Positions 1 to 7,147 of a DNA stretch of 64,000 nucleotides are shown in pieces. Position numbers and translations under genes: made by a program. Below the pieces are notes generated by a model. The model was not told the DNA's origin. It saw only the letters and a list, made by a program, of their open reading frames with translations, and did not search any database. Location of the stretch: NCBI GenBank assembly GCA_017651265.1, contig JAGCDO010000005.1:62001-126000 (forward strand), in the 5' to 3' direction. Within the stretch, counting starts at the first letter, position 1. Each line of letters starts with the position of its first letter. This DNA comes from Prevotella sp. (GTDB taxonomy: Bacteria > Bacteroidota > Bacteroidia > Bacteroidales > Bacteroidaceae).

Positions 1-132
1 TATTCCCAGTGTGGGAACAAAGTATTCCCAACATGGGAACAATTTATTCCCAACGTGGGAATGGTGCGTTTCTGGCCTTGGTACTGGCAGTTTCAGGCGT
101 TGGCACTGGCAGTTTCAGGCGTTGGCACTGTA
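1..132. repeat. 22-bp tandem array, two unit types held in one register
   Basis: Six consecutive 22-bp units can be read from base 1. The first three carry the palindrome TTCCCA-N3-TGGGAA (units start at 1, 23 and 45). The next three (67, 89, 111) change to a GTTTC-GGC-TTGG-ACTGG type unit without losing the 22-bp register. The array begins at the window edge, so it may extend upstream. It lies downstream of the minus-strand gene at 404-1507. A second array of the first unit type lies at 46021-46130. There are no unique spacers, so this is not a CRISPR array. Function unknown. Confidence 0.85.
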
Positions 133-134
133 TA

Positions 135-270
135 AGCGCTCTAGAAGCTCTAGAAGCTCTAGGAGCGCTAGATTGCTAGAAATGCTAGATAACCTGGGAA
201 TACTAGTAGATATAGAAATCCTAGTGTATCTAGGAGCACTAGATTACCTAGGAAGCCCTAGCTTATATAG
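135..270. repeat. 9-bp periodic CTAG array
   Basis: CTAG occurs at 141, 150, 159, 168, 176, 185, 203, 221, 230, 239, 248 and 258. All intervals are 9 bp or twice 9, apart from one of 8 and one of 10. The bases between the CTAGs diverge along the array, starting as near-perfect GCTCTAGAA units. It follows directly after the 22-bp array and ends at the terminator of the gene at 404-1507. Probably non-coding. Confidence 0.8.
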
Positions 271-275
271 CAAAG

Positions 276-309
276 AAAAAGGGATCTGCCTTTCGGCAAA
301 TCCCTTTAT
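276..309 (-). terminator. Rho-independent terminator of the gene at 404-1507
   Basis: A 13-bp stem with one mismatch (278-290 with 295-307) closes a TTTC loop. Read on the minus strand it is followed by a T-rich run, as expected for an intrinsic terminator about 95 bp after the stop codon. Confidence 0.8.
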
Positions 310-327
310 GGTTGTGTGTTCAATAGA

Positions 328-403
328 ATTACTTCTGGATGAACTTGAGCTTTGCTCGAGTTCATCTTCGTTCGGAAGAACTCAAGCGAGCTTGGTTCTT
401 CTC
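328..403. repeat. Duplicated gene end with two hairpins
   Basis: The last codons of the upstream gene (ACTTCTGGATGAACTT on the plus strand, near 409) are repeated near 332. Two stem-loops lie between the copies: GATGAACTTGAGC paired with GCTCGAGTTCATC (339-367), and GAAGAAC paired with GTTCTTC around an inner CAAGC/GCTTG stem (about 376-402). This looks like a short duplication or a small inverted-repeat insertion at the 3' end of the gene. Confidence 0.6.
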
Positions 404-1507
404 TTACTTCTGGATGAACTTCTTACCGTTCTGGATAACAACGCCCTTGTAGTTAGCGTTAACCTTCTGACCAGCGAGGTTGAAGATAGCGCCGTTTACA
501 AGCTGGTTAGCCTTAACAGCCTCGATACCACTAGGATCACCATCCAGGTCGATAACCTTAACAGACTTCACGATAGTTGTTCCAAGGAAGTCACCGTTCT
601 GGAAGAGCAGGTGGCAACCCTCGAGTGTGTAAGCAAAGTACGGGAACTCGATCTCTACAGTCTGGAAGTCGTCAGAAGCAGGTACGTCAACTGTGGTCTG
701 GTCGTTGCTTGCCCATGTACCCATGTTGATCTGCAGTGTACCAGCGGTCGGGAACTTAGCAACAACAACAATCTTGTAGTTGCCATCTTCCTCTACGTTG
801 AAGCTGCCATCAGGAACAATCATAGTCTGGGGCTGCCAGAGCTGACCTGTCTGAGAACCAACGGTGATAGCAATACCATCGGGATCAACGCCTACAGAAC
901 CTTCCTGACCGTCACCGAACTGATTCCAACCAGTGAACTCGGTAATACCAGTGAAGTCGTTCTCATAAAGAACAGCACCTTCTGATTCACCACCACCCTG
1001 GCCTTCGCCATCCATGTTGTAAACCTTAACAGTCTTCACGAGAGTTGTTCCAAGGAAGTCACCGTTCTGGAAGAGCAGGTGGCAACCCTCGAGTGTGTAA
1101 GCAAAGAACGGGAACTCGATCTCTACAGTCTGGAAGTCGTCAGAAGCGGGAACCTGAACAGTAGTCTGGTCGTTGCTTGCCCATGTACCCATGTTGATCT
1201 GCAGTTCACCTGCGGTCGGGAACTTAGCCTCAACAACAACTTTGTAGTTGCCATCTTCCTCAACATTGAAAGTTCCATCAGGAATAACCATTGTCTGGGG
1301 CTGCCAAAGCTGACCTGTCTGAGAACCAACGGTAATTGCAAGACCTTCGCCAGCCTTCAGTTCAACAGAACCTTCCTGACCGTCACCGAACTGATTCCAA
1401 CCAGTGAACTCAGTAGCAGTTGTAAAGTCTACCTCAGCGATCAATTCCTGAGCGTTTGCACCAACGGCCATCAAAGCCATTGCAACAAGAGTAAAAAACT
1501 TTTTCAT
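404..1507 (-). CDS. Secreted protein with two near-identical ~156-residue modules
   Basis: A 367-residue protein with a clear signal peptide (MKKFFTLVAMALMAVGANAQ). The body is two copies of one module (about residues 20-170 and 183-330), offset by 156 residues and nearly identical in DNA as well as protein. Each has the look of a beta-sandwich, with conserved FTGWNQFGDGQEGSV and QINMGTWASNDQTTV. The C-terminus (FNLAGQKV ... GVVIQNGKKFIQK) is the short terminal motif common in Prevotella secreted proteins. A carbohydrate-binding or adhesive role is a guess; I see no catalytic motif and do not recognise a named family. A leader of about 270 nt may precede it if the minus-strand promoter near 1781 is real. 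Confidence 0.85.
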   Translation of the reverse strand: MKKFFTLVAMALMAVGANAQELIAEVDFTTATEFTGWNQFGDGQEGSVELKAGEGLAITVGSQTGQLWQPQTMVIPDGTFNVEEDGNYKVVVEAKFPTAGELQINMGTWASNDQTTVQVPASDDFQTVEIEFPFFAYTLEGCHLLFQNGDFLGTTLVKTVKVYNMDGEGQGGGESEGAVLYENDFTGITEFTGWNQFGDGQEGSVGVDPDGIAITVGSQTGQLWQPQTMIVPDGSFNVEEDGNYKIVVVAKFPTAGTLQINMGTWASNDQTTVDVPASDDFQTVEIEFPYFAYTLEGCHLLFQNGDFLGTTIVKSVKVIDLDGDPSGIEAVKANQLVNGAIFNLAGQKVNANYKGVVIQNGKKFIQK

Positions 1508-1780
1508 AAGCTAAAACTTAATTGGTTTGTTAATTGAATAATGTTATTAATAAGATAAGTATATCTCCTCTATTTTATAAAATCGATGTAAAGGTAAGGC
1601 ATTTTTCCCAAACCGACTTTTCTTTTTGGTTAAAAAATGTTTCAAACGGTTAATTTCGCACTTTTAGATACATTTTATAGGGATTATTGAAACAAATGAT
1701 AAAATCACAATACTTTATTGAACGTACTGATCATACATTACTGCCCTACCGCCTGAGCGGCCTACAGCGGAATAGTTTTG

Positions 1781-1811
1781 CAAAGGTAACCTTTTTTTCT
1801 TATTGTTGCAA
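1781..1811 (-). promoter_or_regulatory. Possible promoter of the gene at 404-1507
   Basis: Read on the minus strand, TACCTTTG (1781-1788) matches the Bacteroidota -7 consensus TAnnTTTG, with TTG 20 bp upstream (1809-1811). It would give a leader of about 270 nt. The rest of 1508-1879 is AT-rich, with a small CCGC-CTGA-GCGG hairpin near 1750, and no gene I can support. Confidence 0.45.
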
Positions 1812-1879
1812 GTATTATCAGAAAAAATGTATACTTTGGCTACGCCGAAAGTACTCCCGTTCGGAAAAACCCAAATATA

Positions 1880-1911
1880 TTTGGTTTTTCGCTCACTTAA
1901 TCGTACCTTTG
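1880..1911 (+). promoter_or_regulatory. Promoter of the membrane protein at 1933
   Basis: TTTG (1880-1883), a 20-bp spacer and TACCTTTG (1904-1911) fit the Bacteroidota consensus. The -33 element lies in a palindrome (GAAAAACC around CAAATATATTTG, about 1864-1891). The promoter lies inside any longer upstream reading frame, which fixes the start codon at 1933. Confidence 0.75.
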
Positions 1912-1932
1912 CACCAAAATCAATCTACATCG

Positions 1933-3795
1933 ATGAAAAGATTCTTACCTGTATTGACATGGCTGGGAGCCTTGCTGCTCATCGCCTTTGCACTAATCTT
2001 CTTCGAGTCAGATCTGCTCTGGAAGGTGCAGCACTATAATCTGTTCCTCGACACCCCTCATTTCTTCCGTGAACAGATGGTGGTGCCCGGCGGTTTTCTT
2101 TCGTATGTCAGCTGTTTCTTCACACAGTTCCTTTACTATCCATGGCTGGGTGTACTGCTGCTTTGTGCCTGGTGGTTGCTGCTGACATGGCTTGTTAAGC
2201 ATGTGTTCCGCCTGAGTAATCAGTGGACTGTTGTGGCATTGATTCCAGTTGCCTTGTTGCTCATTGCCAATATGGACTTGGGTTATTGGCATTACTTTAT
2301 GCGACTGCGAGGCTATTTCTTTGTGGCTACCATAGGAACAACCGTTGCTGTTGCCTTGCTGTGGGCGTTCCGAAAACTTTCCTCACCTGATCTTTCCAAT
2401 GGTAAATGGAACCTGTGGGTACGCATCGCCTTCATCATCGTAGCAACAGTTGCAGGTTATCCGTTGTTCGGAATCTATGGCTTAGCCGCTGTACTGCTCA
2501 TGGCCATCTGGACTTGGCGCCTTTCCGATAACCGCAAACAGAATGCCATTCTCACGGTGGTGGCCCTTCTTTGCATGGTGGCCGTTCCGCTGCTTTGCTA
2601 CCGTTATGTGTATTATCAGACAAATATCCAAGATATCTGGACAGCAGCCTTGCCTGATTTCACCGTTGTAGAGCACTTCCCCCGCTACTATATACCTTAT
2701 TATATATTATTGGCGTTCTTCCTGTGGATGGTAATCAAGGTCATCCCCCAGGCAAACCCTAATCCTTCTACGAAGAAAGCGGGAAAGAAAGAGAAGAAAC
2801 CTCTTTATCAATGGGCTCTGCAGGGCGCTTTGGTATTGGTATTGGCAGCTGCTGTATGGCACTATTGGTACAAGGATAAGAACTTCCACCATGAACTGGT
2901 GATGCAGCACTGCATTGAGCAGACCGATTGGGAGGGCGTTATTGATGAGGCGCAGCTGGTGGAAGAGCCTACCCGTCCCATTGTCATCATGCGGAATATC
3001 GCCCTCTGGCGGTTAGGTAGGCAATTGGGAGAGATGAACAGCTTCCCTGCTGCCTCCAAAGATAGTAATACTCCTATTCCTGTTGATATGGTGTATCACG
3101 TATTTGGTCGTATGACTTACTATCAGTATGGAATGTTGAACGACTGCCATCGTATCTGCATGGAGGAAGGAGTGGAATATGGCTGGCACGTGGAGACACA
3201 GAAATACCTGGCTCGCTGCTCCATGCTTACTGGTGAAAAGCAGGCAGCACGGAAAAGTATGAATCTGCTCCGCCACACCCTATTCCATGGTAAGTGGGCC
3301 GACGACATGCTGCAACTGATGAATAATCCTAAGCAACTGGCAGAAAACGCCGAGACAGGACCGATTACCCACATGCTTCACTATCATAATGCCTTGGGCA
3401 GTGATGGTGGAAAAGTGGAGAAATATATCATGGGTCAGCTCTCGCAGCAAGATGCCGACGATCCCTATTTCCAGGAACAGGCCCTTCTTGCCACACTTTG
3501 GATGAAGGATTCCAAGACCTTCTTCCCCCGTTTCAGTCAGTATGCTCGTCTGCATACCAGCGGTCCGATGCCTCACCTCTTCCAGGAGGCAGCCTATCTG
3601 TTCGGTATGATTGAGAACACGCCAAACTTAGAGAGGTTCCCGTTCGACAAAAGCGTGAAACAAACCTATAATGCTTTCATGAACGAGGCCGTGAAGTATA
3701 ATGACCAACCCGCCAAGGTGGGTAGGGCAGCCTTGCGTCCCATGTATGGGAATACCTATTTCTATGAGTACTATTATGGCCAACGGCCGAATTAA
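1933..3795 (+). CDS. Multi-pass inner-membrane protein (DUF6057-like)
   Basis: A 620-residue protein. The ATG at 1933 is chosen because a good promoter ends 21 bp upstream; in-frame codons before it would lie within and ahead of that promoter. The first ~330 residues hold about ten hydrophobic segments (the first is LPVLTWLGALLLIAFALIF). The last ~290 residues are soluble and helical, with short repeated helix pairs suggesting a TPR-like fold. It resembles Bacteroidota proteins grouped as DUF6057, which I recall near PD40/TolB-like lipoproteins, as here. Function unknown. It is probably co-transcribed with the next gene, 76 bp downstream. Confidence 0.75.
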   Translation: MKRFLPVLTWLGALLLIAFALIFFESDLLWKVQHYNLFLDTPHFFREQMVVPGGFLSYVSCFFTQFLYYPWLGVLLLCAWWLLLTWLVKHVFRLSNQWTVVALIPVALLLIANMDLGYWHYFMRLRGYFFVATIGTTVAVALLWAFRKLSSPDLSNGKWNLWVRIAFIIVATVAGYPLFGIYGLAAVLLMAIWTWRLSDNRKQNAILTVVALLCMVAVPLLCYRYVYYQTNIQDIWTAALPDFTVVEHFPRYYIPYYILLAFFLWMVIKVIPQANPNPSTKKAGKKEKKPLYQWALQGALVLVLAAAVWHYWYKDKNFHHELVMQHCIEQTDWEGVIDEAQLVEEPTRPIVIMRNIALWRLGRQLGEMNSFPAASKDSNTPIPVDMVYHVFGRMTYYQYGMLNDCHRICMEEGVEYGWHVETQKYLARCSMLTGEKQAARKSMNLLRHTLFHGKWADDMLQLMNNPKQLAENAETGPITHMLHYHNALGSDGGKVEKYIMGQLSQQDADDPYFQEQALLATLWMKDSKTFFPRFSQYARLHTSGPMPHLFQEAAYLFGMIENTPNLERFPFDKSVKQTYNAFMNEAVKYNDQPAKVGRAALRPMYGNTYFYEYYYGQRPN

Positions 3796-3807
3796 GGCCA
3801 CCCCCAA

Positions 3808-3825
3808 CCCCTCCATGAGGAGGGG
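3808..3825. repeat. GC-rich hairpin between two genes
   Basis: CCCCTCC-ATGA-GGAGGGG forms a 7-bp stem with a 4-base loop, preceded by CACCCCCAA. There is no T-run, so it is more likely a dispersed intergenic hairpin or an mRNA-processing element than a full terminator. A few 7-base purine-rich units (GAGATGG, GAGCTGA, GAATGAA) follow. Confidence 0.5.
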
Positions 3826-3871
3826 CTACTGAGATGGGAGCTGAGAATGAAGAATAAATGATTTAAGGATT

Positions 3872-5386
3872 ATGAATAGTAATAGATATATGAAGATGGT
3901 GGTTGGGGCGTTTGTATGTATGCTCCTGACCGCTTGTAGTCAGCAACTGCCGTCGGAGTTTGCGAAATCCGACCAGCTGCCGAAGATCTATCCCGATTAT
4001 GTGGAGGTTACCGTTCCTGTTAACATCGCACCGCTGACGTTTGAGATGGACGACCAGTCGGAGGAGATGGCTGTACGCTATTCCTTTGGCGAGGAGGAGA
4101 TCATCTGCAGAGGAGAGAAATCACAGCCGGGTATTGACGATTGGAAACAGCTTACGGCTGCTGCCAAGGGAAAGGCCATCAAGGTGGAGACATACGCTTG
4201 CAAGGATGGTCAGTGGACAAGCTTCAAGCCGTTCAATATTCATGTTTCGCCCGATTCCATCGATGCTTACATCAGCTACCGACTGATCTTCCCTTCGTAT
4301 GTAAGCTATGAGGAGCTGACCATCAATCAGCGCTGTCTGGAGAACTACGACGAGAACGTGATCTACGACAATATGCTCTGTACCGAGGGCTCAAAAGGTC
4401 AGTGCATCAACTGTCATAACTATCAGCAGTATGATCCCAACAGGATGCAGTTCCATGCTCGTCAGAACCATGGCGGTACAGTTGTCGCTTACGACGGAAA
4501 GGTCCGCAAGATCAATATGGGTAACGACTCTATCCTCTCTGCCGGTGTCTATCCTACCTGGCATCCTGAGCTGCCGCTTATCGTGTATTCCACCAACCTG
4601 ACGCGCCAGAATTTCCATATCAACGACCCCAACAAGATTGAGGTGTATGATAATGCGAGTGATATGATTGCCTACGATGTGGTGAAGAACGAGGTGACGA
4701 ACATCGAGAACGATCCCAATGAGTTTGAGGTGTTCCCCTTCTGGGCGCCCGACGGAAAGATGCTCTACTACTGCAGTGCGCATTTTGAGTATCCTGATTC
4801 AGTGACGAACAAAGATATGTTCCTGCTGAGTCATTCCAATAAGGTGTTTTATAATATCTATCGCAAGACTTTCGCCCCGGCAACCATGGCATTCGGACCG
4901 CGTGAACTGGTGTTCGCCGCCGATTCGTTGGGCAAGAGTGCCACACTGCCACGCATCTCTCCCGATGGTCGTTACCTGATGTTCGCCTTGGCGGAATACG
5001 GGGTGTTCCATATCTGGCACCATGATGCCGACCTCTGGATGATCGATCTGAAGACAGGAGAGGTTCGTCCTGTTCATGAACTCAACTCGCCCGATACGGA
5101 GAGCTATCACTCATGGTCGAGCAATGGCAAATGGGTGGTGTTCAGCAGTCGTAGGGACGATGGCGTTTATACCCGTCCGTTTATCACTCATATCGATGAG
5201 AATGGAAAAGGAACGAAGCCTTTTGAACTGCCTTGTGCCGATCCCGACTTCCATCGTCAGTTCATGAAGAGCTACAATATTCCTGAGTTCATGCGAGGTC
5301 CTGTTACCATCAAACCACAGTCGTTTGCCGATGTGCTGAAGGGTGAAGGTGATCCTGTGAAGTATGTACAGAAACTGAGTAAATAG
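3872..5386 (+). CDS. PD40/TolB-type beta-propeller lipoprotein with a CXXCH motif
   Basis: A 504-residue protein with a lipoprotein signal (LLTAC, Cys22). Repeats of the PD40/WD40-like type are visible (FPFWAPDGKMLYY, LPRISPDGRYLMF, SYHSWSSNGKWVVFSS), which build a beta-propeller. An unusual feature is CINCH at residues 178-182, the covalent heme-attachment signature of c-type cytochromes, placed just before the propeller. It therefore could be a heme-bearing periplasmic or outer-membrane lipoprotein working with the membrane protein upstream; this is inference. It ends 3 bp before the stop codon of the convergent peptidase gene. Confidence 0.8.
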   Translation: MNSNRYMKMVVGAFVCMLLTACSQQLPSEFAKSDQLPKIYPDYVEVTVPVNIAPLTFEMDDQSEEMAVRYSFGEEEIICRGEKSQPGIDDWKQLTAAAKGKAIKVETYACKDGQWTSFKPFNIHVSPDSIDAYISYRLIFPSYVSYEELTINQRCLENYDENVIYDNMLCTEGSKGQCINCHNYQQYDPNRMQFHARQNHGGTVVAYDGKVRKINMGNDSILSAGVYPTWHPELPLIVYSTNLTRQNFHINDPNKIEVYDNASDMIAYDVVKNEVTNIENDPNEFEVFPFWAPDGKMLYYCSAHFEYPDSVTNKDMFLLSHSNKVFYNIYRKTFAPATMAFGPRELVFAADSLGKSATLPRISPDGRYLMFALAEYGVFHIWHHDADLWMIDLKTGEVRPVHELNSPDTESYHSWSSNGKWVVFSSRRDDGVYTRPFITHIDENGKGTKPFELPCADPDFHRQFMKSYNIPEFMRGPVTIKPQSFADVLKGEGDPVKYVQKLSK

Positions 5387-5389
5387 GAT

Positions 5390-6745
5390 TTACTGATAAA
5401 TCAACGTAGTGATTTTCGTGGGGTCAAAGATCTCCTGGGCTACTGCTTGCAGTTGCTCAGCGGTAACGGCGTCGATATCAGCGAACAAGTGTCTGATATC
5501 TTTCTCCCATCCGTAGTGCAGGAAACTCTTTCCGAAGTCGAGTGCGAAGCTTTCACGGTTATCGCAAGCCACACCTATCTGTCCTTTGATCTGCTGCTTG
5601 GCCTTGCGCAATTGTGCCGATGAAATGGGCGTTTTCATCAGTTTGTCCAGTTCTCGTCTTACTAAACGCAAGCATCTCTTCACATCCTGCGCATCACAGC
5701 CGAAATAGGCGCACCACATTCCGGTGTCGCCATAGCTCACCATACTGCTGTCAACGGTATATACCAATCCGTTCCGTTCCCTTAACGCAAGGTTCAGTCG
5801 GGCATTCATGCCTGGTCCACCCAAGATATTGTTCAACAGATAAAGCGGTATCCGGCGTTTGTCATGGATATCATAAGCCCTATTGCCCAACATCACATGC
5901 GCCTGGTGGGTGGATTTGTGGAGGATGATGGTTCCCGAGGAGGGAGGTTCTTTTTTCGAGGAAGGAGGTTCTTTTTTCGAGGAAGGAGGTTCTTTTTTCG
6001 AGGAAGGACGAAGGACGAAGGAGGAAGGAGATATGCTTTGAGTATATGAATCATCAAGAACAGGAGCTTGTATCTCAGTACTATTCTCCTTCCTCCCTCC
6101 TCCTTCCTCCTTCCTCGATAACAATTTCACCACTCTCCTAAACTCTACATCCCCATAAACAAAGAAGATGCTGTTGTCGGGACGGTAATACTTGCGGGTG
6201 AAACGAAGGGCATCGGCTGTGGTGTATTGACGGAGGCGTTCGGCGTTACCAAGGATGTTATGACCCAGGGGATGTCCTTCGAAGAGGATATTCTCGAAGT
6301 CATCATAGATAAGCTCTGCCGGTGAATCATTATAACTCTCTATTTCATCGCAGATCACCTCAATCTCCTTGTTGATTTCCTGTTGCGGATAGGTGCTGTG
6401 GAACACAATATCGGTCAGCACATCCACAGCTCTTGCTAAGTGATCTTTCAGCACAGCCGCATAGAACACCGTATCTTCCTTGTTGGTAAACGCATTCAGT
6501 TCACCACCCACCTGCTCGATACTGTTCACAATCTGCAGCGAGGTCCGCTTGGCAGTCCCCTTGAACGTAACATGCTCGCAGAAATGCGCCAGTCCTTCAT
6601 CCCCCGGCTCCTCATCACGAGTGCCCGCAGCTATCTGATAGCCGCAGTAAACCACCGGCGAAGCGCTGGGCAAGTGAATGATTCGCAGTCCGTTGGACAG
6701 CTTGCAGGTGTTGTAATTCCTGGGAGGTATGGTGTCTTGTTTCAT
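5390..6745 (-). CDS. M16 family zinc peptidase carrying a repeat-element insertion
   Basis: A 451-residue pitrilysin-family peptidase. The inverted zinc motif HFCEH is at residues 54-58, and the third ligand is probably Glu134 in CDEIESYND. Typical M16B features follow, including YRPDNSIFFVYGDV and the C-terminal half beginning at THQAHVMLG. No signal peptide is seen, so it is probably cytoplasmic. Residues ~210-271, between the two M16 halves, are foreign to the family: a low-complexity stretch with KKEPPSS repeated three times, encoded by a heptamer repeat element (5935-6118). Frame is kept, and the linker position suggests the enzyme could still fold. Confidence 0.9.
   Translation of the reverse strand: MKQDTIPPRNYNTCKLSNGLRIIHLPSASPVVYCGYQIAAGTRDEEPGDEGLAHFCEHVTFKGTAKRTSLQIVNSIEQVGGELNAFTNKEDTVFYAAVLKDHLARAVDVLTDIVFHSTYPQQEINKEIEVICDEIESYNDSPAELIYDDFENILFEGHPLGHNILGNAERLRQYTTADALRFTRKYYRPDNSIFFVYGDVEFRRVVKLLSRKEEGGGRKENSTEIQAPVLDDSYTQSISPSSFVLRPSSKKEPPSSKKEPPSSKKEPPSSGTIILHKSTHQAHVMLGNRAYDIHDKRRIPLYLLNNILGGPGMNARLNLALRERNGLVYTVDSSMVSYGDTGMWCAYFGCDAQDVKRCLRLVRRELDKLMKTPISSAQLRKAKQQIKGQIGVACDNRESFALDFGKSFLHYGWEKDIRHLFADIDAVTAEQLQAVAQEIFDPTKITTLIYQ
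5935..6118. repeat. Heptamer inverted-repeat element inside the M16 gene (copy A)
   Basis: Left arm: purine-rich heptamers GAGGAAG/GACGAAG, including three 21-bp repeats (GGAGGTTCTTTTTTCGAGGAA). Core: 59 bp (6031-6089). Right arm: the complementary TCCTTCC heptamers to 6116. The core matches that of copy B at 31587-31645 except for about five adjacent bases. The element is read in frame as residues ~210-271 of the peptidase and has no stop in that frame. Confidence 0.85.
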
Positions 6746-6775
6746 GCGTTACTGCCATTCTTATGAATGGCGGTG

Positions 6776-6807
6776 CAAAATTACTGCAAAGAATTGAGGT
6801 GACCAAA
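6776..6807 (-). promoter_or_regulatory. Promoter of the M16 peptidase
   Basis: On the minus strand, TTTG (6804-6807), a 20-bp spacer and TAATTTTG (6776-6783) lie about 30 bp before the start codon. Between here and 7010 I see only AT-rich sequence and one isolated TATTTTTG (6941-6948). Confidence 0.75.
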
Positions 6808-7010
6808 TAAAAGTAAAAAATAGTAACTACCCTGTGTTTTTCGGGCAAGAATCATGGACTTTCCTTCTATTTGTGTGGTTGATAGATAGTTGCATTACGT
6901 TTTTGTGTCATTAAATATGCGTGAAGACCGATGAAATCGCTATTTTTGCACATCAAATACCATTCTCGACGAATAGGATGAAGGAATTCAAATAGTGGTA
7001 TAGTCCATCA

Positions 7011-7070
7011 AAAAGTCCAAAAAATGCGCGAAAAGTTCCATTTTTTGCGCGAAAAGTCCTATTATCTTTG
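7011..7070 (+). promoter_or_regulatory. Phased direct repeats ahead of the envelope locus
   Basis: AAAAGTYC occurs at 7011, 7031 and 7052, about 20-21 bp apart. The last two lie within a longer repeat, TGCGCGAAAAGT (7025 and 7046). A TATCTTTG -7 element follows immediately (7063-7070), and a second, TATATTTG, lies at 7083-7090. Repeats spaced by two helical turns next to a promoter suggest an operator for a dimeric or oligomeric regulator of the locus starting at 7148. Confidence 0.55.
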
Positions 7071-7147
7071 CTATTTCTTTTCTATATTTGTAAACTGCAA
7101 AATGTGTATAACCACTTATGAATTAATGAAATAAAAAATATTTACTT

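Noticed and set aside
1..132. CRISPR array
   Set aside because: The units repeat back to back with no unique spacers of 30 bp or more, and no cas genes are near.
11..985. Plus-strand coding region of 324 codons
   Set aside because: It runs through the repeat arrays and is antisense to the signal-peptide-bearing gene at 404-1507; the composition is that of a reverse-strand shadow.
1508..1879. tRNA or small RNA gene
   Set aside because: Only a short CCGC/GCGG hairpin is seen; no cloverleaf or T-loop sequence could be found here or in the other spacers.
1687..1932. N-terminal extension of the membrane protein by 82 codons
   Set aside because: It starts with TTG, has no domain character and contains the promoter boxes at 1880-1911.
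5935..6118. Pseudogene of the M16 peptidase
   Set aside because: The insert has no stop or frameshift and lies in the linker between the two halves, and the zinc ligands are intact.
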